DNA from: Gari tellinella
Lineage: Eukaryota; Mollusca; Bivalvia; Cardiida; Psammobiidae
Assembly: GCA_922989275.2 (NCBI GenBank)
Contig: OV277869.1
Location: forward strand, 25,802,189 to 25,866,188
DNA length: 64,000 nt
Direction: 5' to 3'
Part shown: positions 1 through 11,758 of the stretch, piece by piece
Layout: each line of letters begins with the position of its first letter
Numbering within the stretch: the first letter of the stretch is position 1
Translations under genes and position numbers: made by a program
The notes under the pieces: model-generated
The model's input: only the letters and a program-made list of their open reading frames with translations
Told to the model about the DNA's origin: nothing
Database searches by the model: none

Positions 1-76
1 AATTTTAAGTTTATTTTTGTGAATCTGGAGAATGTTATTGAAATGTTACATAAGCTTCTAACAGTTTGATGGACAC

Positions 77-933
77 TAGGGCTGCCACGGTTCAGGTACT
101 TCACGGTTCGGTTCGGGTTCGAGTAGACCCCTTCGGTTTTCGGTTATTTCGGTTCGGGTATTAGGATAAGAACTTGATAAAATCAACCAGAAAAAAACCT
201 CATTTACTGACACATGTCTACGCAGACAATAGATCTAAACACTTTTTCGAAAACGCTTTCACTGTCATCTATAATTTTATCATATGTACGAGAAAGATGT
301 GCATTTCTTTCTACCATTTTAGGACAGATTGTAGCGAATTTAAGGCGTGGTTCGTCCCGACCTGTTTTTCATTGAAGTTTCGTCACTAAGCTTTGTCATT
401 CTGGCTGGTCTTCCTTAAATGCCTCATCAGCCTTCTATTTATAAGCGCTTAAAGAACTACCTAGCTCCAATTATATTATTATTTTACTGAAAAAGTCATT
501 AATATTTCAGTTTAATTATTTACATCGCCATTCGCAATTTGCGGTCGCTAAGTAATAGACTGGTTACCCTATTTCTGATGCTGATTCGACTTTGGTACCT
601 TTGAAGCCGGGCTATCAATGGTGCGCATGCGTTAAGTGCTGGATTTCCCGGAATTATAAATAGCCGATATGAAAAGAATGAGACGGACGAGAAGCGAGCT
701 ATTTAAATTACTGCAAGAAGAAAAGGTTAGAACTGTGATTTAAACTTACATTTTGGAACGTCTGACCATCAAAAATATACACGCAGACTGCACGCTGATT
801 GGTAAATTAGCGGTCTAGTGTAATTTACCATACATCGGCGCACCGAACCGAAAATTTGCGGTGCCGACCCGAAACTCGAACCGAGACAAACGAACCGAAA
901 ATAACCGAAATTCGGTGAACCGTTGCAGTCCTA
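77..933. mobile_element. hAT-like non-autonomous DNA transposon (857 bp)
   Basis: Imperfect inverted termini, TAGGGCTGCCACGGTTCA on the left and the reverse complement of TAGGACTGCAACGGTTCA on the right, continue inward as diverging CGGTTCGG-rich arms. An exact 8 bp duplication ATGGACAC lies at 69-76 and 934-941. An 8 bp TSD and this kind of terminus are typical of hAT elements. The open frame at 174-389 inside it resembles no transposase that I recognise. Confidence 0.72.
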
Positions 934-1111
934 ATGGACACTGTGTATCAGTATCTGTATCAATACGTCATAGAATCCTAATAAGGCTTTTACACGACGG
1001 GACTGTGGTATCTCATTTTAATGAACCAAATTAAGTGTACTCAGAAATATTTGAGAAAAACCTGTAAGGGAAGCTGTTCTGGCAGTGTTCATATTTAGGG
1101 CCTAATAATAT

Positions 1112-1437
1112 CAGCATTTTTTTCCTTCTTTGGACGGTACCCGTAAAAGGACCCGTTCCCAATTCAAGAAGGGACCTGGCAATATGGTAAAAAAAGTATT
1201 TTTAGTGAAAAAAAGAATTACTGTTACTAGTGTTAGCATTGCCTGTTGATATGAACAGCATAATTGCTTCTTGATAAGTTAGATCAATATAGGACACATA
1301 TATTATCAAATAAACTTCCCAATTTCTTTTTTGTCATCATTTCAGGACTTGTTTTTTCCCAATTTGAATTTTACGCGACAAGAAATCCCAATCTGAGGGG
1401 TACCGGACCCGTTTCCAATTGGGTGAAAACCCCGCTG
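1112..1437. mobile_element. CAGC-ended MITE with 5 bp TSD, copy A
   Basis: The ends are CAGCATTTTTTTCC and ...CCCCGCTG, flanked by AATAT at 1107-1111 and 1438-1442. The interior carries a GGACCCGTTCCCAATTC motif near both ends in opposite orientation. A second copy with its own 5 bp duplication lies at 61360-61756. Termini of CAGCG plus a T-run suggest a hAT relative with a short TSD. It contains no coding sequence. Confidence 0.75.
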
Positions 1438-1476
1438 AATATCGAATTACACAACACAATTATGTTATGTCACTAC

Positions 1477-3727
1477 ACAGGGAACCGGCTCATAGTCAAA
1501 GTGATCTACACTCGGAGGATCTTCTAACCGATCACTTTTTAAACTCATATTTTTCGAAACAGGAACTGGCACACTGACATAATTAGTTTATTTCAAATAC
1601 TAGGTTGATTGTGCATTGAATCAAATTATTGAATTTTGAGTCTCTCTCTACGTTACGTCGCACGTAGCTCCATTTTCGACGATTTAGGTATTATGCACGT
1701 ACGAAGCGTGTATGGGAACAATGGTCAACACGGTTTTTGATTATTTGTTGGTCATCAATCGTCCTTACAGAAAAACATTTAACATGTCGAGAATGCGGAT
1801 GGTACTAATCACAAGAACTCTCAAAATGTTGTGTTCAGAGCCAACGTGGGTAACGTCATGAACATTTTACGCCTGTGTGCCCTAAAATTGTTTACATAAG
1901 CTAAATATTAAACATCAATATCTTATTTCACCAACTGCAACGCATTTCAGCATGTTTTTTGCAACTATCTGCTTGTTTTGAGGGAATTTTGTCTAACCGG
2001 AAGTGTAGAGACTTAACGTCATTAGCGCCTACAGATGAAAAACTCTTGTATAATACGGAAACTTTCCTTTTGGTCATCACCCACTCACTCGTATGTTTCC
2101 ATGCGTCTACGGTGACTGCTCGCGCATGTCAGGGCCGTCGAATATGTCAAAATAACGTAACGTAACTGCATCAACGCCAATCGTTTAAATGCAAAATTTT
2201 AACTTGGCAGCTCCAAATTAACCTTTTTATTAATATATTAACATTGCACGTCGCTGAAGCTGTTTAGGGTGGCATTCTTTAAGAATTCTGTAAATGTCAC
2301 TATGCCACTGCTGACAGCTATTGGAATTTTTGGTATTGTACATATATCAAGAAAACAGATTAGGAGTTGCCTCAATATTTTTATTTTAGTGCCAGTTGAA
2401 CAATATTACATCAATTCTTAGATAGCCATTTCAAAGTAATCATTTTAATGTTACATAAGGCAGCAAGGTCAAGTTGAATGCTGAGAGCCCAACAGACAAA
2501 TGTTATTCATGACATTGTGACTTGTCATTTTAGGGTTAGGTTACAATTTCATTCATATTTTCCATAATTCCTGATCAATTTTGTTCAAACTTATCTTCCT
2601 ATTGTAAAACATCTTCATCTCATGGAAAATGTAATTTTTGGCATCCAGATTAACTAGTTTTTAGAGAAGCACCTTTAAATCGGAGTGATCGGTTAGAAGA
2701 TCCTCTGAGTGTATATATGATTTTTTACCTCATGCAAAGACTGGGGGAAATGAAACCCACCCACATAATCAACACTTATTACGGACCGAGCAACACCAAA
2801 TTTTTATATTTCCCTCACCACAGTAAAGCGGGATGGACTCAAATGTTTCAGTTTTGCGGTGTTTTCTTGATCTCGGTAGATATTAAAAGAGGGCACAACC
2901 GCCTTTTGCACAAAAATTACTGTCTGGTATAGATAAGTAATCAATAAATATCACATTTACTTACATCAACAGTCATCAAATCCGTATCTTTATTGAGGTT
3001 TATCGTTCTGTCAAGCAATAACATGCATGACATACATTTTATGTAAATCGAATCGAGGTTGGGTCAGTGAAACGGTTTTAGTGATTGGTCAGTCATCATA
3101 CCTACCAAGAGACAGTCATGTTTTACTTGTTGAATTGCTTGCAAATAAATTCCTGAATTTTGACATTTGTGTTTACACTGGAGATGGCTGATCTTAATTT
3201 AGCGCATGTGCCAGTCAATGAAATTGCTCCATTCCTCAGAGTATAACATTGCCTCGTTTTGAATTACTCAAAATGGAACACAAACGTGTTATGGATATAA
3301 GAACCGAAAGAAACTAATATACCTCAATAAAAAGCATGATCTGGTGACTGTCAATGCAAGTTAATGTATTATTTATTGATAATTAATCAATCCCAGTCAG
3401 TCTTCCGTGTGCAGAAGGAGCATGTGCCTGTTTTTAGTCTTGGCAAATCGTGCTTGATTAGACGACGTCTTCTTCCCGAGATCAAGAAAACACTGCAAAA
3501 CCGAAACATTTGAGTCTATCCCGCTTTACGGTGGTAAGGGAAATATAAAAATCTGGTGTCGCTCGGTTCAAAATTAAGTGTTGGTTATGTGGGCGGGTTT
3601 CATTTCTCCCAGTCTTTGCATGACTGTAAAAAATCACGATCAACATGGAGGATGAAAATCCGTGTTATTTCCCTTTATTATATTATCCTATATATAGAGC
3701 ACTTTGACAATGAGCCGGTTCCATGTG
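1477..3727. mobile_element. MULE-like element with long terminal inverted repeats, interrupted
   Basis: The termini are ACAGGGAACCGGCTCAT and its near reverse complement ending ...CCATGTG, with a 9 bp duplication TGTCACTAC at 1468-1476 and 3728-3736. The inverted arms continue inward: 2718-2876 pairs with 3476-3636 at high identity. A TA-flanked element (1509-2711) splits the left arm. About 60 bases of the right arm (3637-3696) have no partner on the left. Long inverted repeats and a 9 bp TSD fit Mutator-like elements. No transposase was seen. Confidence 0.6.
1509..2711. mobile_element. TA-flanked element nested in the MULE-like arm (1.2 kb)
   Basis: The left end CACTCGGAGGATCTTCTAAC matches the reverse complement of the right end over about 30 bases. 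TA lies immediately outside both ends (1507-1508 and 2712-2713), as in Tc1/mariner-type insertions. The interior has no recognisable transposase; the frame at 1959-2165 matches nothing familiar. Confidence 0.6.
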
Positions 3728-3736
3728 TGTCACTAC

Positions 3737-4483
3737 AGAGACCATGTATACTTATTACCAGAGATACGCGACTCCATCGTTTTCCTCATTTCCCTATATA
3801 ACAGGTGTCCGTTGAGTTTATGATATTGACTTTATTGCTATTTTACACAATATTTTGTGATTCTTATCGAACAAACCCCAATATATATCATTATGAGTTT
3901 TGGATTAAACCAAGACGTGTATTCCTGATTAAACAGAAGAACCTTTGCTTGTAATTTCGAAGCATTTGCATGGTTTGGCCCAACAGAGTATGCCGTGCCA
4001 TAAACGCCTTGCACTTTCAAATATTCATAAAATGTTTACCATGTAGCTCAGACTAAGTTTAAGCTTCATTCTGTCAATTTTGCCGTAAATTGAATTTTAA
4101 TGAGACCATCCACTGGTGCTTAGAATAGATTGTTGACAAAATGAAGATCGATTCAATATTGTATTGCCGTAAACGCTTTAAACTTCAGTTTGAACGATCA
4201 AGCAATAATAAGAATAGATTTTCCATGTAGCTCAGATTGAGAATAAGTGTAGGTGTAGTTTTTATGTCAATCTGTCCAGTGTCCACGCATTTTTGCTACA
4301 AAATCTAACCTAAATTGGTCTATTCACACCTTCGTGCAAACTTCTGTCACTTTTCTTTCTTTCAGTCGGCATTTTCCAAACAATTATTAGCGTGAGTGCG
4401 ACGCATGAGGGGTTAATTGATGCTTGGACTTTGTTCTAATTATTATTTTGTGTAATTGTCAAAACTTGAAAAAGACGCTTTTT
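3737..4483. other. AT-rich stretch without a recognised feature
   Basis: No gene or known repeat boundary was found. A short phrase, CCATGTAGCTCAGA, occurs twice (about 4039 and 4223) in similar surroundings, suggesting an old duplicated repeat. Confidence 0.4.
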
Positions 4484-5866
4484 AGCTCGTCTGTACGTAG
4501 TACATGACAAGCTATTGCAATACCCCCGGTGTAGTCGGCGTCGTCGTGAACGGCGTAAACAATTTTAAGAAAATGTCTATAACTTCTATGTCCCTTGAGG
4601 TATTGCTTTCATAGTTGGTATGTGTGTGTATATGAACAAGACCTTACCATGGACAGAAAAATTTAGACTCCTGTGACCTTAAACTTGGGGCCTGCGTTTA
4701 GGTTTAGAAATCTGCGTTTAGGTTTAGAAAAATGCCTTTTACTTCTATGTCCCTTGAGGTATTGCTTTCATAGTCGGTATGTATGTGTATATGGACAAGA
4801 CCTTTACATGCACAGACAAATTTAGACCCCTGTGACCTTGACCTTGAACTTAGGGCTGTGTTTAGGTTTCGAAATCTGTGTTTATGTTTAGAAAAATGCC
4901 TTTAACTTCTATGTCCTTTGAGGTATTGCTTTCATAGTTGGTATGTATGTGTATATGGACATGACCTTTTGATGCACAGAAACATTTAGACCCTTTGACC
5001 TTGAACTAAGAGCCTGTGTGTAGGTTTCGAAATCTGCGCTTAGGTTTCGAAAAATGCATTTAACTTCTATATCCTTTGAGGTATTGCTTTCATAGTTGGT
5101 ATGTGTGTGTATATGGACAAGACCTTTCCATGCACATATAAATTTGGACCCTTGTGACCTTGAACTTAGGTCCTGTGTTTAGGTTTTGAAAAATGCCTTT
5201 AACTTCTATGTCCCTTGAGGTATTGCTTTCATAGTTGGTTTATGTGTGTATATGGACAGGACCTTTCCAGGCACAGCAACATTTAGACCCCTGTGACCTT
5301 GACTTTGAACTCAGGGCCCATGTTTAGTTTTCGAAATTTGTGTTTAATTTGGTTTCTCAAAATTTTTATTACTCCTATGTCCATTGAAATATTCCTTTCA
5401 TATTCAGTTTGCATGTGTATATGGACATCATCTTTCCTTGCATGCAAAATGTTTGAGCCCTCTGACCTTGACCTTGAACTTAGGACCCGCGTTAAGGTTT
5501 CAAAGTCTGCTTTTAGGTTTCTCAAAATTTCTTTAACTCATATATCCATTGAGATATTTCTTTCATATTTGGCATGCATGTGTATATGAACACGACCTTT
5601 CCATGCATGCAAAAAAAATTAGCCCAGTGTCCTTGACCTTGAACTAAGGTCGCGAAAGGTTTTAGGTTTGGAAATCTGTGTTTAGGTTTCAAAAATGCTT
5701 ATAATTCCTATGTCCCTTGAGGTGTTATTTTCATATTTGATTTGCCAGTGTATATGGACAATACCTTTCTATGCAGGCAAAAAGGTTGACCTTTGTGACC
5801 TTGAGTGTGCTTTTAAGTTTCTAAAGGTGCCGGTGGCGAGCTTTGTTGTCTCTCTGACAACTCTTG
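4484..5866 (+). mobile_element. HINE-like element, second subfamily, with about 8 internal tandem units
   Basis: The 5' end AGCTCGTCTGTACGTAG forms a palindrome ending GACAAGCT. The 3' end has a subterminal GGCGAGCT, then a TTGTC...GACAA hairpin, then CTCTTG in a T-run. Between them are tandem units of about 139-166 bp, each containing CTTCTATGTCCCTTGAGG and ATATGGACAAGACC. The architecture of 5' palindrome, tandem core, subterminal inverted repeat and 3' hairpin resembles non-autonomous Helentrons. Confidence 0.6.
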
Positions 5867-6140
5867 TTTAAAGAACGTTTGTTCTGTTAAATAGCTGCTG
5901 TGGAAAGTATTAATGAAGCAAGTGATAACTAATCCTAAATATCGATTTTTTTCTGGTCGTCGCTGACGCCTATATAACTCTCGAGGTGCGTAATCTCGCT
6001 AAAGTCTTGTTAGCGAGAACCACCTGAATTGTGAATCTTGATAGCTTATATAAATAAATGGTTACTAGGACGATTGACGGAAATATCCAGAATGCAATTT
6101 GAAAAGAGACTGCATGCTTCATGTTGATTTCTTTCTTTCC

Positions 6141-6144
6141 TCAG
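6141..6144 (+). other. 3' splice acceptor before the cytochrome c start codon
   Basis: A polypyrimidine tract ends in CCTCAG three bases before the ATG at 6148, so the gene has an intron in its 5' leader. The leader exon upstream could not be placed. An in-frame ATG at 6121 lies in the pyrimidine tract and is therefore intronic. Confidence 0.75.
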
Positions 6145-6147
6145 AAA

Positions 6148-9100
6148 ATGCCTGAAGGTGATCCAGAAAAGGGAAAGAAGACCTTTGTGAAGAAATGTGC
6201 TCAGTGCCATACAGTGGAGGCTGGCAAAAATAAAGTTGGTCCAAGTCTGCATGGTCTTATTGGCAGAAAATCTGGATCTGTTCCTGGATTTGCATACACA
6301 AAAGCGAACCAGGAGAAAGGTAAAGACATAATATTTTTTACAGATTTAGGTCAAAGGTCACAAAAACCTTGAAATGAAATTATGCCACACCCTCTCTTCC
6401 AAAGATGTACTCTCATACCCCATTTGCTATCCCTAGCTGAAAAACTACCGGGTATAGGAGATATGCCCAGAAAAGCTTTTTTCACAAAATAAGGCAACGG
6501 TCAAGGTCAGTCACACTGACCTGTTTACAATGTCATTCTACTTGATAAGGTGTAGGGAATAGTAGGATAGCAAATTCATAAATCTGTAGAAGAGGCCTGT
6601 TCTGGAGTATAACAGTTTACTGATACTCCTATAGCTTGTCAGCTAGGGATAGAAAATTTAGTCTATGGGTACATCTTGATAACAAAATGTCACATACCAT
6701 CTTCATATGTTTTTTATGAGGATAATTATGCATGTTGGTTTACATACAATTAAGAAATGCAATTTAGAGCAATTTATAAACACTATTGAGGCATTTTTTA
6801 TGATTTATCATTTACTCTGACACACTTGTTTTTAGTTCACCTGAGCACAAAGTGCTCAAGGTGAGCTATTGTGATCGGTTGCCGTCCGTGTCGGTGTCGT
6901 CTGTTCACAATTTGTTTCAAATAACTTCTTCTCTGAAACCAATGGCCCAATTTTAACCAAACTTAGTCAGATACATACTGTAGTTGTGAGCTTCAAAATT
7001 TGTTAAAAAAGGGGGTGGGGCAATCGGTCTTTTACCATGCACAATATCTATAAAAATCTTCTTCTCAAAAACGACTGGTCCGATTACAATATGGTTTTCA
7101 CCAAAATGTTTCTCAATTAATATACTTTCAAAATTGTTCAAAGAATTTTGATCCGTCAAAATACATGGCCACCAGAGGGCGTGGTCATTTTCCTTATTTA
7201 CGTAATATTGACAAATTAAGTCGAAACTTTAAACATCTTCTTGTCAATAACTAGAAGTCCTAGGACAGCCAAATTTCACATGTAGCATTATGTTGTGAAC
7301 CTTTAGCAAGATTGTTCAAATAATGACCCCGGGTCAAAAATTGCCCCGCCCCGGGGCTTATCAGTTTTTCATAGGAAAACCTTTAAAACTCTTCTTCTCT
7401 AAAACTGTATGGCCTAGACCTTTTATATTTGGCATGTAGCTTTGCCTTATGGACCTCTACTAAGATTGTTCAAATCATGACCCCCAGGGTAAAAAATAGC
7501 CCCGCCTCGGGGCTTATCAGTTTTACATCTATAGACTTATATAGGAAAACCTTTAAAAATCTTCTCCTCTGAAGCCGTAAGGCCCAGACCTGTTATATTT
7601 GGCATCTAGCTTTGCCTTATGGTCCTCTTTCAAGATTGTTCAAATCATGACCCCAGGATCAAAAACGGCCCCGCCCCGGGGCTTATCAGTTTTACATAGA
7701 CTTATATAGGAATAAACCTTTAAAACTCTTCTTCTCTGAAACCCTAAGACCCAGACCTTTTATATTTGGCATCTAGCTTTGCCTTATGGTCCTCTACCAA
7801 GATTGTTCAAATCATGACAGGGTAAAAAATGGACCCCGCCCCAGGGCCTATCAGTTTAACATAGACCAGCTTCTACAGGAAAACCTAATTCCGAGTTGTT
7901 TCAGTTTCATCCAACAGTCCACATACATGCAATGACAAACTTCATTATGCCTCGAGTATAACACAATAGTTCCTCAGGTGAGGGATTTAGGGCCGCATGC
8001 GGCTCTTGTTTAAGCTCCATTTGGTCGAAGGCGTCCCACCATCAACAATTGCTTTAATTTGGTTTTGACTACTCCTAAAGCGCTATCCAGGTTTCAAAAT
8101 CACCTCATAGAAATGTTCATGATATTGCCTTAGATCTGCAAAAATGAGTATAGTAGTTCAGATTTCTGTTGAAAAACAAAATGGCCACAGTGAAGGCAAA
8201 AGGTATTCCGATGACTTGGTGGATTGCTAGGATTGTGACGTCAAATTGCCTTCAGATGACCGAAGCATGGACTTCATGAACACTTACTTAGTTAGTCCAT
8301 GGTTTTGTTCAACTCAACGATATAGTCACAGGTTTTTGAGGCATCTGATTTTCCGAGCCATGTGCTAGTTATGGAAAACTGCTAGTGTAGCCTGAGAAAA
8401 AAGATGCATCTGAATGAGTGGAGGAATGATGCTTTCAAAGCCTTACACTCAAAGTGGTTATAAAATGAAATACTGTAAGAAACATAAAAATTGGGACAGT
8501 CTGTATTACTGCTGTAATTTTCCTATTTCATCTAATTTTTGCCACACAGGTAACCCTTAGCCCGCCAAATAAATTGTCGTCTGCTATTATTTCTTGTCTG
8601 CTTCAAGTTTCAAATTGCTTCAAAGTTGCTCAAAATTGCTGAAAATGTTGTCCAAGTGTCAAACAGCTTGGATCCGGATGAGACGCCGAGTTACTCGGCG
8701 TCTCATCCGGACCCAAGCTGTTTGCATATGGAGCTATAGTCGTGAGTGGCAGGCTAAGGGTTAATTAGATTTTGTCCAAAAGATGTAAACTTGTTGATAA
8801 TGTAGATCCTGGTTAGTATGCCCCTGAGGGAGCAGTCTCATCAGGGTCTGCACTGTTTGCTCAGGCCTGTCTGCCCCAATACTTTGGGTTATTACAGGGC
8901 TCCAGATAAGAGGGAGTAAATTGCAGAAATCCAACATTTTCTCACTTTTTTAGCATCAAATCCTATGGTGTTACTACTCATTAGAATCGTCTCTTCGAGA
9001 CGATTCTAATGAGTAGTGACACCATAGGGTTTTAAGCAGAAATAAAGAATTTAGTTTTTGAAATACCCCTCTTATCTGGAGCCCTGTTATTACAGTAAAT

Positions 9101-9300
9101 TCATAACCAATAAGTGGATTTGTATTGTTAAATGACTTTTCTGTCACATTTCAGGAGTGATATGGAAACACGACACATTATTTGAATACTTAGAAAACCC
9201 CAAGAAATTCATCCCTGGAACAAAGATGGTGTTTGCTGGTCTGAAGAAGAAGAGTGAAAGAGAGGATCTGATCGCCTACCTGACCTCGGCAACAAAGTGA
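6148..9300 (+). CDS. CYCS: cytochrome c, two coding exons
   Basis: The coding exons are 6148-6319 and 9155-9300 (172 + 146 = 318 nt), giving 105 residues and a TGA stop. The intron 6320-9154 has a GT donor (GTAAAG), a TTTCAG acceptor, and splits a Gly codon in phase 1. The haem-attachment motif CAQCH lies at residues 17-21, and the axial Met is M82 in PGTKMVFAG. The conserved NPKKFIPG and LIAYL segments are present. The N-terminus [11 protein letters not shown] is two residues longer than the horse protein, and one residue is missing after TVEAG. The product is the soluble haem carrier between respiratory complexes III and IV in the mitochondrial intermembrane space, and in animals an apoptosome activator. 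No frameshift or missing ligand was seen, so the gene looks functional. The intron holds a HINE-like element and two MITEs. Confidence 0.97.
6834..8008 (+). mobile_element. HINE-like element in the cytochrome c intron
   Basis: The 5' end AGTTCACCTGAGCACAAAGT folds into a palindrome ending GGTGAGCTATTGTGATCG. The interior has several units of about 150-160 bp with CTTATCAGTTTTACATAG and GATTGTTCAAATCATGAC. The 3' end has a subterminal TCAGGTGAG, a hairpin around GGCCGCATGCGGC, then CTCTTG and T. It lies in sense orientation inside the intron. Confidence 0.65.
8551..8759. mobile_element. P1 palindromic MITE (piggyBac-like)
   Basis: The outer ends are TAACCCTTAGCC and GGCTAAGGGTTAA, the right one giving the TTAA site at 8760-8763. 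The core at 8655-8726 is a near-perfect palindrome with arms containing CAAACAGCTTGGATCC and loop GAGTTACTC. It lies in the cytochrome c intron. Confidence 0.65.
8895..9086. mobile_element. P4 palindromic MITE
   Basis: The ends are CAGGGCTCCAGATAAG and its reverse complement. The centre is a palindrome reading ATTAGAATCGTCTC...GAGACGATTCTAAT. A TTATTA duplication lies at 8889-8894 and 9087-9092. The right end lies 68 bases upstream of cytochrome c exon 2. Confidence 0.75.
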
Positions 9301-9660
9301 TGACATAGACAATTAGATTTTAACAGACTTGATTTTTAGTTCATTTTAAAGTATTTCATCATTTCATCATATGTAGGTAACTGCAACATTGCCAATACTT
9401 GAGCAGTGAACTTGATTGTTTGTCAACATGGAAAAAGGAAACGAAAGATTTTTAAAACTATTTAGTGAAATTACAAGAGGAACAAGACTGGTTGTTATTA
9501 TACTCACTGATTGCTGGTAAATTGTGACTTGTCCTTCCATGGATAACACCACTATGTGGTTTTCCAATTTGTATAAAAGTTTACTCAGTTTCCGCTGTAT
9601 TTATTCAACTACATGGTAAACATTGGTATGTTTTAATAAAAGAGTTAATTTTATGAATGA
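9301..9660 (+). other. cytochrome c 3' untranslated region
   Basis: Non-repetitive AT-rich sequence runs from the stop codon to the poly(A) signal. The precise cleavage site cannot be read from sequence alone. Confidence 0.6.
9635..9640 (+). terminator. poly(A) signal AATAAA for cytochrome c
   Basis: This is the first canonical AATAAA downstream of the stop codon, 335 bases after it, followed by a T-rich stretch. Confidence 0.65.
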
Positions 9661-9749
9661 TTTGTTTGAAAATTTATCCACCATAAATCTTAACCAAATA
9701 CTCAATTTACATGCCATTAATTAGCATGCCGGATAAATATTCCCATATC

Positions 9750-9935
9750 CAGGGTTACAGATAAGGTGCGTATTGGGGTATTTAAAAAGCGAAGACATTT
9801 TTGAATACCAATCAGATTATGATTAATACCCAATTAAGAAAAATGCCCAAACCCAATTAAAATTGCAAATACCCAATTCTTTAAAATAACAAGGAGTAAA
9901 TACCCAATTGCATCAAACCCTTATCTGTAACCCTG
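9750..9935. mobile_element. 186 bp MITE with CAGGGTTACAGATAAGG ends
   Basis: The inverted ends CAGGGTTACAGATAAGG and CCTTATCTGTAACCCTG bound AT-rich sequence with repeated TACCCAATT words. The ends resemble those of P4 in layout (CAGGG...AGATAAG) but the interior differs. No clean target duplication could be assigned. Confidence 0.6.
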
Positions 9936-10231
9936 TATATCTGTTACCACTTGCATTAGCAGTTTCCAGGGGTATTGCTCTAATATTTTTAGCTCAGGGT
10001 GAACTTTTGCAATACTTGAATGTCCGTCGTCTACAATTTTAGTGTTTACACTCTAGAGGCCACAATATTTATCCAATCTTTCTCAAACTTGCTCAGATTG
10101 TTTTTTACCATAAGAGTTCGAATGAGTTCGATTATGGTTGAAATCGGACTAATAGGTCACGAGTAATCTACCTTTGAATTGCTGAAAATGCCATATTTAA
10201 GGGTGTTTACACTCTAGAGGCCACAATTTTT

Positions 10232-11243
10232 ATACGCCCGTCTTCAGACGGGACGCATTATGTCGTGGCGCTGTCCGTCCGTTAACTTTTTCATGTCCGC
10301 TCTCTAACTCAAACAAATTTAGTCCAATCCTTATGAAACTTGGTCAGAACGTGTATGACCATAATATCTCGGTCAAGTTCGATAACCAGCAAGATTGACC
10401 CAGACATTCACGAGTTATGCCCCTTTTTCGTCAAAAACGGGCATTTTAGTTTGTCCGCTCTCTAACTCAAACAAATTTATTTCAATCCTTTTGAAACTTT
10501 GTCAGCATGTGTATGACCATAATATCTAGGTCAAGTTCGATAACCAGCAGGATTGCACTAGACATTTAAGAGTTATGCCCCTTTTTTCGTCAAAACGGGC
10601 ATATTTTAGTTTGTCCGCTCTCTAACTCAAACAAATTTATTTAAATCCTTTTGAAACTTTATCAGCATGTGTATGACCATAATGTCTGGGTCAAGTTCAA
10701 TAACCAGCAGGATTGCACCAGGCATTCAAGAGTTATGCCCCTTTTTCGTAAAAAACGGGCATATTTTAGTTTGTCCGCGCCCTTACTCAAATAAATTTAT
10801 TCAAATTTTTTTTGAAACTTAGTCAGCATGTGTATGACCATTATGTCTGGCCCCAGACATTCAAGAGTTATGCCCCTTATTTTGTCAAAAACGGGCATTT
10901 TTTAGTTTGTCCGCTCTCTAACTCAGATAAATTTATTCCAATCCTTTTGAAACTTTGTCAGCATGTGTATGATCATAATATCTCGGTCAAGTTTGATAAC
11001 CATTAAGATTGCCCCTGACATTCAAGAGTTATGCCCCTTTTATCATAAAAAACGGGCATTTTTTTGTTTGTCCGCTCTCTTTCTCAAACAAATTTATTCC
11101 AATCCTTTTGAAACTTGGTCAGCATATGACCCCTGACTTTCAGGGTTCTCACCCTTTTGTTCACTTTACCTTGATAGGATTTTGGACTTCATTCTTAGAT
11201 TGATTTGACGGGCGTATAATGTGCCCGGCTTGCGGTGCTCTTG
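10232..11243 (+). mobile_element. Nested HINE-like element, third subfamily
   Basis: The 5' end carries ACGCCCGTCTTCAGACGGG (a hairpin) and the 3' subterminal GACGGGCGTAT is its inverted counterpart, followed by a GC-rich hairpin and CTCTTG. About six tandem units contain CCGCTCTCTAACTCAAAC and AAGAGTTATGCCCC. The host reads CCACAATTTTT before it and ATCCAACC after it. The intact host phrase occurs at 11405-11418, so the insertion point inside a T-run is defined. Confidence 0.62.
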
Positions 11244-11758
11244 TTATCCAACCTATCTCAAACTTGCTCAGATTGTATAAGACCATAAGAGTTCAGATGA
11301 GTTTGATTTTGGTTGAAATCAGACTAATAGGTCGAGAGTTATCTACATGTACCTTTAAATTGCTGAAAATGCCATATTTAAGGGTGTTTACACTCTAGAG
11401 GCAACAATTTTTATCCAGTCTTTTTCAAACTTGCTCAGATTGTATATGACCATAAGAGTTCAAATGAGTGTGATTATGGTTGAAATCGGACCAATAGGTC
11501 AAGAGTTGTTTGCCCTTGAATTGCTGAAAATGCCATATCGAACTTGCAACTACAGTTTTCAATGGATTTTGATTTTACTTGCGCACAAAGTATATACCTA
11601 TAAGTTCTCAAAAGAGTGCAATTGTTGTTGAAATCTAATCATTGTGGTAATAGTTATCTGCCCTTGATATACTTTGAAATGATAGAAGAGGCTTCATTTC
11701 AGTATTGTTTAGGCTCTAGTTATCTGCCCTTGATGTACTCTACTATACTATACATGTA

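Noticed and set aside
5293..5589. 98-residue plus-strand frame and overlapping minus-strand frame
   Set aside because: Both lie in the tandem units of a HINE-like element and repeat with the unit.
6121..6147. Upstream in-frame ATG as cytochrome c start
   Set aside because: It would add MLISFFPQK, encoded by the polypyrimidine tract and acceptor of an intron. The ATG at 6148 gives a normal cytochrome c N-terminus.
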